A stretch of 64,000 nucleotides of DNA from Neorhizobium petrolearium (GCF_017873175.1 NZ_JAGGJW010000012.1:1-64000); one strand, 5' to 3'; counted from the first letter of the stretch, positions 23,963 through 32,353 are shown. Program-made: numbers and translations. The notes: a model not told the origin generated them from the sequence alone.

Positions 23963-24811
23963 ATGATGCTACGGGCTCTCGCATTCGGTCTTTCCAGTCT
24001 CCTTCTTTCGGCCTTCGCGGTGTTCGCGCAGGATGCCGGACTTCCGGTCAGCCAGTGCCAGGCGATCGCCCAGAAACTCCCCGGCGTCATGTTCGCGAGC
24101 TTCAAACCTTCCGACCTGCAGTTCGTCCAGGCGGGGAAAAACCTCTCGCTTGCCGAAAAGGAGGAGGTGCGGATCACCTTTGTCGGCCACTCCACCTATT
24201 TCATCGAGACGCCGGAGGGCGTCGGGATCGCGACGGATTACAGCGGTGTCTACCAACCGCTCCGTCTTCCCGACGTGGTGACTATGAACAAGGCGCATTC
24301 CACGCACTACACGCTCAGCGCTGATCCCGGCATCAAGCATGTCCTGCACGGCTGGAGCGATGTGCCGAGTGAAAAGGCCGAGCATCGTCTGACGGTCGGG
24401 GATGTCTATATCCGCAACGTCGTCTCCGACATTCGCTCCTGGGGTGGGGGCATCGAGGAAAACGGCAACTCGATCTTCATTTTCGAGGTCGCTGGGCTGT
24501 GCATCGGCCATCTCGGCCACCTGCATTTCGAGCTCACCGAGGAGCAATATACGGAGATAGGCCGGCTCGACATCCTGATGGTGCCGGTCGATGGCGGGCT
24601 CACGATGGGGGCGGACAGCATGAGCCGCGTCGTCCAGCGCCTGCGTTCCTCGCTCATCCTGCCCATGCACCGCTGGGGCCCGCCGCTGGACAATTTCCTC
24701 GCCATGTTCGACGGCCGGTTCGATATCGGCTATGCGAAGGAGCCGGTGATCAGGGTCTCGATGCGAACGCTGCCGAAGAAGCCAACCATTCTGGTGCCGC
24801 AAGGGCTGTGA
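23963..24811 (+). CDS. exported MBL-fold metallo-hydrolase
   Basis: A 282-residue protein with a signal peptide (cleavage likely after Ala22, AVFA-QD). The beta-lactamase-fold motifs are present: VRITFVGHSTYFIE (about 71-84), a GHLGHLHFEL metal cluster (about 178-187) and LPMHRWGPP (about 236). Closest overall to UlaG/YycJ-like or Zn-dependent hydrolases of unknown role. The active form probably lies in the periplasm. The second ATG (23966) is an equally good start. Confidence 0.8.
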   Translation: MMLRALAFGLSSLLLSAFAVFAQDAGLPVSQCQAIAQKLPGVMFASFKPSDLQFVQAGKNLSLAEKEEVRITFVGHSTYFIETPEGVGIATDYSGVYQPLRLPDVVTMNKAHSTHYTLSADPGIKHVLHGWSDVPSEKAEHRLTVGDVYIRNVVSDIRSWGGGIEENGNSIFIFEVAGLCIGHLGHLHFELTEEQYTEIGRLDILMVPVDGGLTMGADSMSRVVQRLRSSLILPMHRWGPPLDNFLAMFDGRFDIGYAKEPVIRVSMRTLPKKPTILVPQGL

Positions 24812-24836
24812 GCAACCTTGCGGCTTTCGGAATGGG

Positions 24837-25349
24837 TCAGTGGAATTGCGGAAAGGCGAGGTGCTGCTTGACGCCGACCTCCGGCATCTTCTCATCGTTC
24901 AGGTTCGCCTTGGCGATCTCCCAGCCGAATTTTAGCGAACTGTCGGTGGACGCCCAGATTTCCGCATCGTCGACACGGAAGGCAAGCATGGTGAGCAGCG
25001 CGTCTTCCTTGCCGTTTTCGTACCAGGCGGCGGTCACGGCGCTCCAGTAGCTGTCGATCTTTGCAGAGTCCTTGCGCACTTCCAGGGTGCCGGCAAGGCA
25101 GGCATGATAGTCGTGGTTCTTGCCGACGACGCAGAAATGTGCCCGTGTACCCGGACGGATGGCTCGCACCAGGTCCGTATCGGTCTTGGTGAAGAACCAG
25201 ATCGTGCTGGTCTTCCGATCGACATGCGGCGCCATCGGCTGGAAATGCATATGCGAGCCTTCGATGCCGAGCATGCCTGCATGGATGTTGTCGATCTCGT
25301 CCCAGAGCTGGCGTTCCGGCGCTTGGCGGGCTTCTGTCAGGCTTGCCAT
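24837..25349 (-). CDS. pyridoxamine 5'-phosphate oxidase-like flavin-binding protein
   Basis: A 170-residue protein of the split-barrel FMN-binding fold, closest to the general stress protein 26 group. Visible are an N-terminal helix (ERQLWDEIDNIHAGMLG), TSTIWFFTKTDTDLVRAI (about 47-64) and a C-terminal FGWEIAKANLN. These are oxidoreductases or flavin/haem binders rather than true PdxH. A GAGGAGA ribosome site precedes the ATG. It is convergent with the MBL gene. Confidence 0.85.
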   Translation of the reverse strand: MASLTEARQAPERQLWDEIDNIHAGMLGIEGSHMHFQPMAPHVDRKTSTIWFFTKTDTDLVRAIRPGTRAHFCVVGKNHDYHACLAGTLEVRKDSAKIDSYWSAVTAAWYENGKEDALLTMLAFRVDDAEIWASTDSSLKFGWEIAKANLNDEKMPEVGVKQHLAFPQFH

Positions 25350-25535
25350 AGATTGTCTCCTCTATCTTCGTTCAGATGAAGAAACAGCGAGGCTTGGGCT
25401 TTGTTCCTGGATCGGGGCAGCGAAAAAAGCCCGCGGCGCAACCGGAAATGCTCTTGAACGGAAAAGCCTTGAACCTGTTGGGCTTCGAAATTATAAGGCG
25501 CCCATTCCAAAACAAGCTAAAGCGTCAGGGGTGCC

Positions 25536-26282
25536 ATGGCTGGCCATTCACAGTTCAAGAACATCATGCACCGCAAGGGTCGCCAGGATGCGATCCGGTC
25601 GAAGCTGTTCTCCAAGCTCGCGCGCGAAATCACCGTCGCCGCCAAGCAGGGTTTGCCCGATCCGACCATGAATGCGGCCTTGCGTCTGGCGATCCAGAAC
25701 GCCAAGGCGCAATCCATGCCGAAGGACAATATCGACCGTGCCATCAAGAAGGCGTCCGGCGCGGATGCCGAAACCTATGATTCCGTCCGTTACGAAGGTT
25801 ACGGTCCGGGCGGCACGGCAGTCATCGTCGAGGCGCTGACCGACAACCGCAACCGCACGGCCTCGAACGTCCGTTCGATCTTCACCAAGGCGGGCGGTGC
25901 GCTCGGCGAAACCGGTTCGGTCTCCTTCTCCTTCGATCATGTGGGCGAGATCACTTACAAGCCGGGCGCCGGCGATGCGGACAAGGTAATGGAGGCGGCA
26001 ATCGAGGCGGGCGCTGACGACGTGACCTCCGACGAGGACGGCCACACGATCATCTGCGCGTTCGAAAGCCTTGGCGAAGTGTCGAAAGCGCTGGAAGCCA
26101 CGCTCGGCGAAGCCGAGACCGTCAAGGCGATCTGGAGGCCGCAGAACACGATCGAGGTCGATGAGGAAAAGGCGCAGTCGCTGATGAAGCTCATCGACAA
26201 CCTGGAAGACGACGACGACGTGCAGAACGTCTATTCGAACTTCGAGGTCTCAGACGAGGTGATGGCCAAGCTTTCGGCTTGA
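25536..26282 (+). CDS. yebC: YebC/PmpR-family protein
   Basis: A 248-residue cytoplasmic protein with the signature start MAGHSQFKNIMHRKGRQDAIRSKLFSKL and the acidic C-terminus (EDDDDVQNVYSNFEV). Family members have been described as transcriptional regulators and, more recently, as ribosome-associated factors that relieve stalling at proline stretches. It lies upstream of the ruv genes, a common arrangement. The normal length and clear start make the call firm. Confidence 0.95.
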   Translation: MAGHSQFKNIMHRKGRQDAIRSKLFSKLAREITVAAKQGLPDPTMNAALRLAIQNAKAQSMPKDNIDRAIKKASGADAETYDSVRYEGYGPGGTAVIVEALTDNRNRTASNVRSIFTKAGGALGETGSVSFSFDHVGEITYKPGAGDADKVMEAAIEAGADDVTSDEDGHTIICAFESLGEVSKALEATLGEAETVKAIWRPQNTIEVDEEKAQSLMKLIDNLEDDDDVQNVYSNFEVSDEVMAKLSA

Positions 26283-26301
26283 ATCTACGCATCCTTCAAC
26301 G

Positions 26302-26440
26302 CCCCTCATCCGCCCTGCCGGGGCACCTTCTCTCCGTCAGAGCGGGGAGAAGGACATATGTCGACCGGTTTCCTCACCATGGAGGTTGAGTTGGCACGTT
26401 CCCTCTCCCCGCGTGCGGGGAGAGGGTTAGGGTGAGGGGC
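26302..26440. repeat. rhizobial palindromic repeat, two inverted units
   Basis: Left unit: CCCCTCATCC plus a CTTCTCTCC / GGGGAGAAGG hairpin. Right unit: a CCCTCTCCCC / GGGGAGAGGG hairpin plus GGTGAGGGG. The outer ends are inverted copies of each other, giving 139 bp overall. The same units occur singly at 10957 and, in the opposite arrangement, inside tilS at 43377. Fills the gap between convergent yebC and the LLM gene. Confidence 0.7.
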
Positions 26441-26449
26441 AAGTAGCTG

Positions 26450-27451
26450 CTAGGCCTTCACCCTCTCCATCATCGGGAGCGTCGCGAACAGTTCCACGGA
26501 GCGCAGGCGCTTGTCGACGTCGTGGATCGGCATGGAGATGATCAGTTCATCCGCCTGAGTTTCCTCCAGGAAGTCCCTGAGCTTGGCCGCGATCGTCGGC
26601 ACGGAACCCACTGCTGCGTAACGCAGCGTGTGCTCGACATTCATCTTCTCCATCGGCGTCCAGAGGCCTTCCATGCTGTCGACCGGCTTCGGAAAGCGGG
26701 TGCGGATATTCTTGCGCAGGTTGACGAACTGCTGCTGCGAGGACGTGAAAAGCCGCTCAGCCTCGGTATCGGTTTCTGCCGCGACGCCCATGACGCCCAC
26801 CATCACATAGGGCTTTTCGAGCTCAAGCGAGGGCTGGAACCGCTCACGGTAGATCGCGATCGCCTCCATCAGCATGTCGGGCGCGAAATGCGAGGCGAAG
26901 GCATAGGGAAGGCCCAGCGCGGCGGCGAGGTGGGCGCTATAGATGCTCGATCCGAGCAGCCAGATCGGCACATGGGCGTCCATGCCGGGAACGGCGATGA
27001 GGCCCTGGTCCTTTTCCGGTGTGCCGAGCAGACGCTGCAGTTCGAGGATGTCGTGCGGAAAATTCTCCGCCCCTGCTTCTAGGTTGCGGCGAAGCGCGCT
27101 TGCGGTGCGCATGTCTGTTCCCGGTGCACGGCCGAGGCCGAGATCGACACGACCGGGCAGCAGCGCTTCCAGCGTGCCGAACTGTTCGGCAATGACGAGC
27201 GGCGAATGATTGGGCAGCATGATGCCGCCGGAGCCCACGCGGATTGTCCTGGTCGCAGCGCCCACATGGCTGATCACCAGCGATGTGGCGGCGCTTGCGA
27301 TACCCGGCATGCCATGATGTTCGGCGAGCCAGACCCGTTTATAGCCCTCCTCTTCCGCCTTGATTGCCATGCGGCGGGACTGGTCGAGCGCATCGCGCAC
27401 GGAATAACCTTCACCGACTGGCGAAAGATCGAGAATGGAAAAGGGGATCAT
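26450..27451 (-). CDS. LLM-class flavin-dependent oxidoreductase
   Basis: A 333-residue luciferase-like TIM-barrel enzyme (FPFSILDLSPVGEG start, WLAEHHGMPGIAS near 45, GSGGIMLPNHSPLVIAEQF near 77, DLGLGRAPGT near 105). The subgroup resembles E. coli YhbW. It probably uses FMNH2 and O2 on an unknown substrate. I prefer the second ATG, 7 bases after AGGA, over the first at 27457. It is a single gene ahead of the terminator of the next gene. Confidence 0.85.
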   Translation of the reverse strand: MIPFSILDLSPVGEGYSVRDALDQSRRMAIKAEEEGYKRVWLAEHHGMPGIASAATSLVISHVGAATRTIRVGSGGIMLPNHSPLVIAEQFGTLEALLPGRVDLGLGRAPGTDMRTASALRRNLEAGAENFPHDILELQRLLGTPEKDQGLIAVPGMDAHVPIWLLGSSIYSAHLAAALGLPYAFASHFAPDMLMEAIAIYRERFQPSLELEKPYVMVGVMGVAAETDTEAERLFTSSQQQFVNLRKNIRTRFPKPVDSMEGLWTPMEKMNVEHTLRYAAVGSVPTIAAKLRDFLEETQADELIISMPIHDVDKRLRSVELFATLPMMERVKA

Positions 27452-27534
27452 CGGCATGTCCTGAACGGATGGGAGACAGGGTGTCCCATCTATTTAGGCA
27501 GCCGTGTCCAGGAATGCGACCCCTCGGATCCACG

Positions 27535-27560
27535 GAAAAAGGGGCCGCGATGGCGGCCCC
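27535..27560 (-). terminator. rho-independent terminator, minus strand
   Basis: 8 bp perfect stem GGGGCCGC / GCGGCCCC with a 4-base loop, followed on the minus strand by TTTTTCC. It begins just after the stop of the coiled-coil protein at 27567. Confidence 0.88.
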
Positions 27561-27566
27561 GACAGG

Positions 27567-28397
27567 TCACGATTTGACCAGCCGCAGATGCGGACCGCGC
27601 GTTCCGGGATCGCGCGGCGGCGGGGTGATGACCGTGACATGCATGAAGCGGCTCGCCTTCTGGTGGATCTCGGCGATGTTCCGGTCCATGCGGTCGAGTG
27701 TGAGCGTCTCGATATCGGCCTTCAGGCTCGCGGAGCGTCTCGATTTTGCAAGTTCGTTCAACTCGTCATGCGCGGAGGACGCGGCGCCGGCCTGGGTTTC
27801 GGCCATCTCCGCGAGATTGACGATATGTTCGCCCAGAGCGTCCAGATAAAGGCTGAGGGCGTCCAGTTCCCGGCCGATCTGCTCAGTCTTCTCCGAGAGC
27901 GCCTCGATGCGGCCGGATGATGCCTTGCCGCCGGGTTCTTTGCCGATCTTTTCAATGAGCTTCAGCGCGCCGGCAATCGCCTCCCTGGGACGATGGATGT
28001 CGAGCTTGGCGTTCTCGGCGATGGTGGCCGCGTGCTGGGCAAGCGCCTTCTGCTGGCGAAGGCCCAGGGCCACGCTGCCGGCAGCGGCGACCGCTTTGGA
28101 AAGGCGCGTGGATCCGTCGGCCTCTTTCCCGGCGTTTTCGGTCATGCTCTTGCGAAGAGAATCGGATTCGTGGCGGAGGAGGCTGGCGTTGTCGACGACC
28201 GAATCCATCGTGCCGCTCAGTGCGCGCAGGCCGCGGTTGAAATCCCGCCGCATGCCCTCGAAGTGGGCGGGAAAGGGCGTATCGATTGTCGCCTCCAGGT
28301 CTCCGACGGCAAACCGTCTCAGCCCACTGTCCAGCGCGTTGACGACGACACGCATATGCTGCAGTTCCAATTCATTCGGATCTCGATCCCGTATCAT
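27567..28397 (-). CDS. soluble MCP-like coiled-coil protein of unknown function
   Basis: A 276-residue protein with no membrane segment. Residues 12-75 (MRVVVNALDSGLRRFAVGDLEATIDTPFPAHFEGMRRDFN) resemble a HAMP-like linker and the first helix of methyl-accepting chemotaxis proteins. The rest is long helices (80-250) that lack the MCP signalling tip needed for CheA/CheW binding. It could be a degenerate or repurposed sensor. The start was set at 28397, preceded by AAAGGAGG. A strong terminator follows. It is monocistronic and divergent from ruvC. Confidence 0.6.
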   Translation of the reverse strand: MIRDRDPNELELQHMRVVVNALDSGLRRFAVGDLEATIDTPFPAHFEGMRRDFNRGLRALSGTMDSVVDNASLLRHESDSLRKSMTENAGKEADGSTRLSKAVAAAGSVALGLRQQKALAQHAATIAENAKLDIHRPREAIAGALKLIEKIGKEPGGKASSGRIEALSEKTEQIGRELDALSLYLDALGEHIVNLAEMAETQAGAASSAHDELNELAKSRRSASLKADIETLTLDRMDRNIAEIHQKASRFMHVTVITPPPRDPGTRGPHLRLVKS

Positions 28398-28596
28398 TCG
28401 GGCGCCTCCTTTATGCTTCGGCTCCCTCCCTTTGTGCTCAATCAACGCAGTGAAGGAAAGGCAGTTGCCGGATTTGTTAAGGTTCTGCCCAAATCCTTTT
28501 CCACATAGTTAACGGCGGTCGAGTTAAGCCGAAGTCGGCGATATGGCCGTCACGTCGGCGTGGCGCCTTTTGCGGGAAGGCGATAGGTTTACGCGC

Positions 28597-29106
28597 ATGA
28601 CAGAGACGATTCGCATCATCGGTATAGATCCGGGGCTTCGCCGCACCGGTTGGGGGATTATCGAGACGCTGGGCAACAGCCTGCGCTTCGTCGCATCGGG
28701 CACGGTAACCTCGGATGGCGACATGGACCTCGCCTCGCGCCTCTGCCAGCTCCATGACGGGCTTGCAGAGATCGTGCATGCCTACAGGCCGGACGAGGCG
28801 GCAGTGGAACAGACCTTCGTCAACAAGGACGCGGTGGCGACACTGAAGCTCGGCCAGGCGAGAGGGGTCGTCATGCTGGTGCCCGCGCGTGCCGGTCTGC
28901 CGGTTTCCGAATATGCACCGAATGCGGTGAAGAAATCGGTGATCGGTGTCGGACATGGCGAAAAGCAGCAGATCCACATGATGCTGAAGATCCTGATGCC
29001 GAAGGCAGATTTCAAAGGCAATGACGCGGCCGACGCACTGGCGATCGCCATCTGCCATGCTCATCACCGGGGTGGAAGGCGCATGCGGCAGGCATTGGCG
29101 GGGTAG
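28597..29106 (+). CDS. ruvC: Holliday junction endonuclease RuvC
   Basis: A 169-residue resolvase that cuts four-way junctions after RuvAB branch migration. The acidic catalytic set is visible: Asp11 (IIGIDPGL), Glu71 (AAVEQTF), Asp143 and Asp146 (GNDAADALAIAI). The ATG at 28597 gives the usual N-terminus; the upstream frame adds unrelated residues. The gene is separated from ruvA by a toxin-antitoxin pair, whereas in related genomes ruvC and ruvA are adjacent or nearly so. Confidence 0.95.
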   Translation: MTETIRIIGIDPGLRRTGWGIIETLGNSLRFVASGTVTSDGDMDLASRLCQLHDGLAEIVHAYRPDEAAVEQTFVNKDAVATLKLGQARGVVMLVPARAGLPVSEYAPNAVKKSVIGVGHGEKQQIHMMLKILMPKADFKGNDAADALAIAICHAHHRGGRRMRQALAG

Positions 29107-29113
29107 TTTGTTC

Positions 29114-29161
29114 TTGACTTGTTCACGTTTGGTCAGTAGGTAATACTCGAGAGGTATTACC
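29114..29161 (+). promoter_or_regulatory. promoter and palindromic operator of toxin-antitoxin pair 1
   Basis: TTGACT at 29114-29119 is followed after 17 bases by TAGGTA (29137-29142). A perfect inverted repeat GGTAATAC-7-GTATTACC (29139-29161) overlaps the -10 region and ends one base before the GTG start. This is the layout of an autoregulated AbrB-type antitoxin operator. Confidence 0.65.
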
Positions 29162-29425
29162 GTGCGCGTCACTGAAAAAGGTCAGGTTACGATTCCGAAG
29201 GAGATCCGCGACCGTCTGAAGATCGGTCCGGGATCGGAAGTGGATTTCATCGCTGACGACAAAGGTGCGAGGCTGGTCGTCGTGGCGAGGGGACCTGTCG
29301 AATCTGAAGAGGATTTCGAAACCTGGCTCAAAAGCAGGTCCGGCACGTTCGATACCGGGGGCATGACGACCGACGAATTCATGGAATGGCTGAGGGGGCC
29401 ACGCGATGACCTCGGTCCTCGTTGA
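29162..29425 (+). CDS. AbrB/MazE-type antitoxin (pair 1)
   Basis: An 87-residue protein whose first 45 residues form a swapped-hairpin AbrB/SpoVT DNA-binding domain (VTEKGQVTIPKEIRDRLKIGPGSEVDFI). The C-terminal half is acidic and probably wraps the toxin. The start is GTG, directly after the operator palindrome. It overlaps the toxin gene by 20 bases, typical of VapBC modules. It likely represses its own promoter together with the toxin. Confidence 0.85.
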   Translation: MRVTEKGQVTIPKEIRDRLKIGPGSEVDFIADDKGARLVVVARGPVESEEDFETWLKSRSGTFDTGGMTTDEFMEWLRGPRDDLGPR

Positions 29426-29822
29426 TACGGATATTTTCATCGACGTTTTCGGGCCGGAAACGCCATTCAAGGAATGGTCTTCGGACGCAATCCTGTCGCT
29501 CAAAACCGACGTGCAATTCATCTTGAGTCCGATCGTATGGGCAGAACTCGCCAGCATGGCGCCCAACGAGGAGGAATTGATGTTCCTCTTGTCGCGTCTC
29601 GATCTCGTGCGCGAGCCATTGCCGTTTTCAGCGGCTTATCGAGCTGGGATGGCCCATGTTCAGTATCGGAAAAGCGGCGGCCTTCGGAAACGAACTTTGC
29701 CGGATTTCCTGATCGGCGCGCATGCATTCATCCGGTCGCACCGTCTTCTCACGCGCGACGCGTCCCGCTATCGCGCCTATTTTCCTTCGCTCGACATCAT
29801 CTCCCCCGAAACTCATCCCTGA
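29406..29822 (+). CDS. PIN-domain toxin, VapC type (pair 1)
   Basis: A 138-residue putative ribonuclease. The acidic metal-binding residues of PIN domains are in place: Asp7 (LVDTDIFID), Glu47 (VWAELAS), Asp100 (LPDFLIGAHA) and Asp118 (TRDAS). VapC toxins cut initiator tRNA, other tRNAs or rRNA; the target here is unknown. The gene ends 11 bases before ruvA, so ruvA is probably expressed partly from the toxin-antitoxin transcript. Confidence 0.87.
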   Translation: MTSVLVDTDIFIDVFGPETPFKEWSSDAILSLKTDVQFILSPIVWAELASMAPNEEELMFLLSRLDLVREPLPFSAAYRAGMAHVQYRKSGGLRKRTLPDFLIGAHAFIRSHRLLTRDASRYRAYFPSLDIISPETHP

Positions 29823-29833
29823 CGGACTTTCTT

Positions 29834-30451
29834 ATGATCGGCAAGCTCAAAGGCACTATCGACGAGATCGGCGACGACTACGTTCTCGTGGACGTGCATG
29901 GCGTCTGTTACGAGGTCTTTTGCTCGTCCCGCGCGCTTTCGAAGATGGGCTCGGTGGGCGAGGCGGTGGTGCTCTTCATCGAAACCTATGTGCGCGAGGA
30001 CCAGTTGAAGCTCTTCGGCTTTCTTTCGGCGCTGGAGCGGGAATGGTTCAACCTGCTGCAAAGCGTGCAGGGGGTCGGCGCCAAGGTGGCGCTCGCCGTG
30101 CTTTCGACGCTGACGCCATCCGAGCTTGCCAATGCGATCGCGCTGCAGGATCGGACTTTCGTGTCGCGGGCGCCGGGCGTTGGCCCAAAGGTGGCGATGC
30201 GCATCGTGACGGAACTGAAGAACAAGGCCCCGGCCTTTGCGGGCGAGGCGTCTGCGAATATAGGCTTCAAACAGGAGATCGGCGAGGGTGTCGCTTCGGC
30301 GCCGGTGGCGGACGCGGTCTCGGCGCTGACCAATCTCGGCTATTCGCGCGACCAGGCGGCGAATGCGGTGGCGGCGGCACTCAAGAACGGCGGGGAGGGG
30401 GCGGACAGCGCCAAACTGATCCGGCTGGGCTTGAAGGAACTGGCGCGGTGA
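29834..30451 (+). CDS. ruvA: Holliday junction branch-migration protein RuvA
   Basis: A 205-residue protein with the RuvA OB fold at the N-terminus (MIGKLKGTIDEIGDDYVLVDVHGVCYEV). It has helix-hairpin-helix repeats in the centre (LLQSVQGVGAKVALAVLS and SRAPGVGPKVAMRIVTEL) and the C-terminal three-helix domain that contacts RuvB (AVSALTNLGYSRDQAANAV). The start at 29834 lacks a strong ribosome site, consistent with coupling to the upstream toxin gene. It is flanked on both sides by toxin-antitoxin pairs. Confidence 0.95.
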   Translation: MIGKLKGTIDEIGDDYVLVDVHGVCYEVFCSSRALSKMGSVGEAVVLFIETYVREDQLKLFGFLSALEREWFNLLQSVQGVGAKVALAVLSTLTPSELANAIALQDRTFVSRAPGVGPKVAMRIVTELKNKAPAFAGEASANIGFKQEIGEGVASAPVADAVSALTNLGYSRDQAANAVAAALKNGGEGADSAKLIRLGLKELAR

Positions 30452-30528
30452 TTGGCGGAATGCTTGGTTGTATGAGGAAAATTTGCCAATATTCGGCCAA
30501 GATTAGTTTTGTCGGAAGGAATTCGGAT

Positions 30529-30813
30529 ATGAATCGGGAGGTGACGCTTTCTCCGAAAGGTCAGGTGACAATCCCGAAAGAAATGCGGGAGGCTCTAAAT
30601 CTTCATCCTGGGGACCACCTTATCTATTCCTTAGTCGATGGAGAGGTTGTTCTGACGCCCAAGAACCTGGATTTCAACGATCTTGCAGGTCATTTAGGCA
30701 AGCCGCCCTGGGGGCAGGCGACGCTGGAGGAGATCGAGGCGACAATCGTCAAGGCAGGTGGAGCAAACGCGGTCAACACACGGGATGATGATCAGGCGGA
30801 AGCGGCTGAATGA
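30529..30813 (+). CDS. AbrB/MazE-type antitoxin (pair 2)
   Basis: A 94-residue protein with an N-terminal AbrB domain (VTLSPKGQVTIPKEMREALNLHPGDHLIYSLVDGEVVLTP). It has a toxin-neutralising tail, and its sequence is clearly different from antitoxin 1. GGAAGGA lies upstream of the ATG. Its AT-richer codons contrast with the flanking ruv genes, suggesting recent arrival. It overlaps toxin 2 by 4 bases. Confidence 0.82.
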   Translation: MNREVTLSPKGQVTIPKEMREALNLHPGDHLIYSLVDGEVVLTPKNLDFNDLAGHLGKPPWGQATLEEIEATIVKAGGANAVNTRDDDQAEAAE

Positions 30814-31214
30814 TGATTTTTGGCCTTGATACCAATGTTATCCTCCGGCTTTTCATTGATGATGACCCAGCCCAGAGAGCGGCTGCCCTTGGGTTCGGGG
30901 AAAGACTTGGAAAAGATTATTCTGCCTTCGTCACATTGATCAGCTTGCTGGAGCTTGATTGGGCGCTTCGCTCGCAATACGGATTCAGCAAGAAACATGT
31001 AACGCTTGCCATCGATAAACTGCTTCATACGCGTGGGCTCGTCATCAAGAACCACACGCTCGTCGTGAAAGCATTGAGATTTGTCGAATCAAACAACGCA
31101 GACTTTGCCGATGCGCTGATAGCTTGTCGGTTGTCCGAGGAAGGTTGTCAGTCGACCAAAACTTTCGATATGAAAGCGGCCCGTAAAGTCCCCGGAATGG
31201 AACTTCTCACATGA
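30810..31214 (+). CDS. PIN-domain toxin, VapC type (pair 2)
   Basis: A 134-residue protein with PIN-domain acidic residues Asp7 (FGLDTNVIL), Glu48 (LLELDWAL), Asp98/Asp101 (NADFADALIA) and Asp120 (KTFDMKA). It is unrelated in detail to toxin 1. Its stop codon overlaps the ruvB start in ATGA, so ruvB translation is coupled to this toxin. The ribonuclease target is unknown. The second ATG (30813) is an alternative start. Confidence 0.87.
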   Translation: MMIFGLDTNVILRLFIDDDPAQRAAALGFGERLGKDYSAFVTLISLLELDWALRSQYGFSKKHVTLAIDKLLHTRGLVIKNHTLVVKALRFVESNNADFADALIACRLSEEGCQSTKTFDMKAARKVPGMELLT

Positions 31215-32251
31215 ATGAACCCGCCCGCCTGATATCGCCGGAAAAGCGGGGCGAAGACCTGGATGTGACGCTGCGCCCGCAGTCGCTGGACGAATTCACC
31301 GGCCAGGCGGAGGCGCGCGCCAACCTGAAGGTCTTCATCGAGGCGGCGAAGGGGCGTGGCGAGGCGCTCGACCACGTGCTTTTCGTCGGCCCGCCCGGGC
31401 TCGGCAAGACGACGCTGGCGCAAATCATGGCGAAGGAACTCGGCGTCAATTTCCGTTCCACCTCCGGCCCGGTCATCGCCAAGGCGGGCGATCTTGCGGC
31501 ACTGCTCACCAATCTCGAAGAGCGCGACGTGCTCTTCATCGACGAAATTCATCGCCTCAATCCGGCGGTTGAGGAAATCCTTTATCCCGCCATGGAGGAT
31601 TTCCAGCTCGACCTCATTATCGGCGAGGGGCCGGCGGCGCGTTCGGTGAAGATCGATCTTTCGAAATTCACGCTGGTCGCCGCCACCACCCGTCTCGGCC
31701 TGCTCACCACGCCGTTGCGGGATCGTTTCGGCATTCCGGTGCGCCTGTCATTCTACACCGTCGAGGAGTTGGAACTGATCGTGCGGCGCGGCGCGCGGCT
31801 GATGAACCTGCCGATGACGGACGATGGCGCCCGTGAGATCGCCCGGCGTGCGCGCGGCACGCCGCGCATCGCGGGCCGGCTGCTGCGTCGCGTGCGTGAC
31901 TTCGCGGAGGTCGCGAAGGCGGAGGCGGTGACGAAGGAGATCGCCGACGAGGCGCTGACGCGGCTTCTGGTCGATCATGCGGGTCTCGACCAGCTCGACA
32001 AGCGCTACCTCAACATGATCGCTGTGAATTTTGGTGGTGGACCGGTTGGCATCGAGACGATTGCCGCTGGCCTGTCCGAGCCGCGCGATGCGATCGAGGA
32101 CATTATCGAGCCCTACATGATCCAGCAGGGTTTCATCCAGCGCACGCCGCGCGGCCGCGTTTTAACCGCAAATGCCTGGAAACATCTCGGAATGCAGCCG
32201 CCCAAGGATCTTGAGGCAGCGCAATTCCGGATGTTTACCGAGGACGAGTAA
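31211..32251 (+). CDS. ruvB: Holliday junction helicase RuvB
   Basis: A 346-residue AAA+ motor that drives branch migration with RuvA. Visible are Walker A GPPGLGKT (60-67), Walker B DEIH (111-114), sensor motifs (AATTRLG, PLRDRFG) and the C-terminal winged helix with GIETIAAGL and RTPRGRVLT. The length is normal. The start ATG overlaps the stop of toxin 2 by 4 bases, so it appears translationally coupled to a toxin gene, an unusual situation for a DNA-repair gene. Confidence 0.96.
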   Translation: MNEPARLISPEKRGEDLDVTLRPQSLDEFTGQAEARANLKVFIEAAKGRGEALDHVLFVGPPGLGKTTLAQIMAKELGVNFRSTSGPVIAKAGDLAALLTNLEERDVLFIDEIHRLNPAVEEILYPAMEDFQLDLIIGEGPAARSVKIDLSKFTLVAATTRLGLLTTPLRDRFGIPVRLSFYTVEELELIVRRGARLMNLPMTDDGAREIARRARGTPRIAGRLLRRVRDFAEVAKAEAVTKEIADEALTRLLVDHAGLDQLDKRYLNMIAVNFGGGPVGIETIAAGLSEPRDAIEDIIEPYMIQQGFIQRTPRGRVLTANAWKHLGMQPPKDLEAAQFRMFTEDE

Positions 32252-32353
32252 GCGATCACCTCCGGCGGTCCCGGCTGACCCGATCTTGATCTCCGGTCCC
32301 GGCCAGCGGAACCTTCGCTGTCTGCCTGGGTTTTTCCTGGAAAGGAGAACGCC

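Noticed and set aside
29474..29833. Long RuvA frame including toxin 1 region
   Set aside because: Upstream part is a shadow of toxin 1; RuvA begins at its conserved MIGKLKG at 29834.
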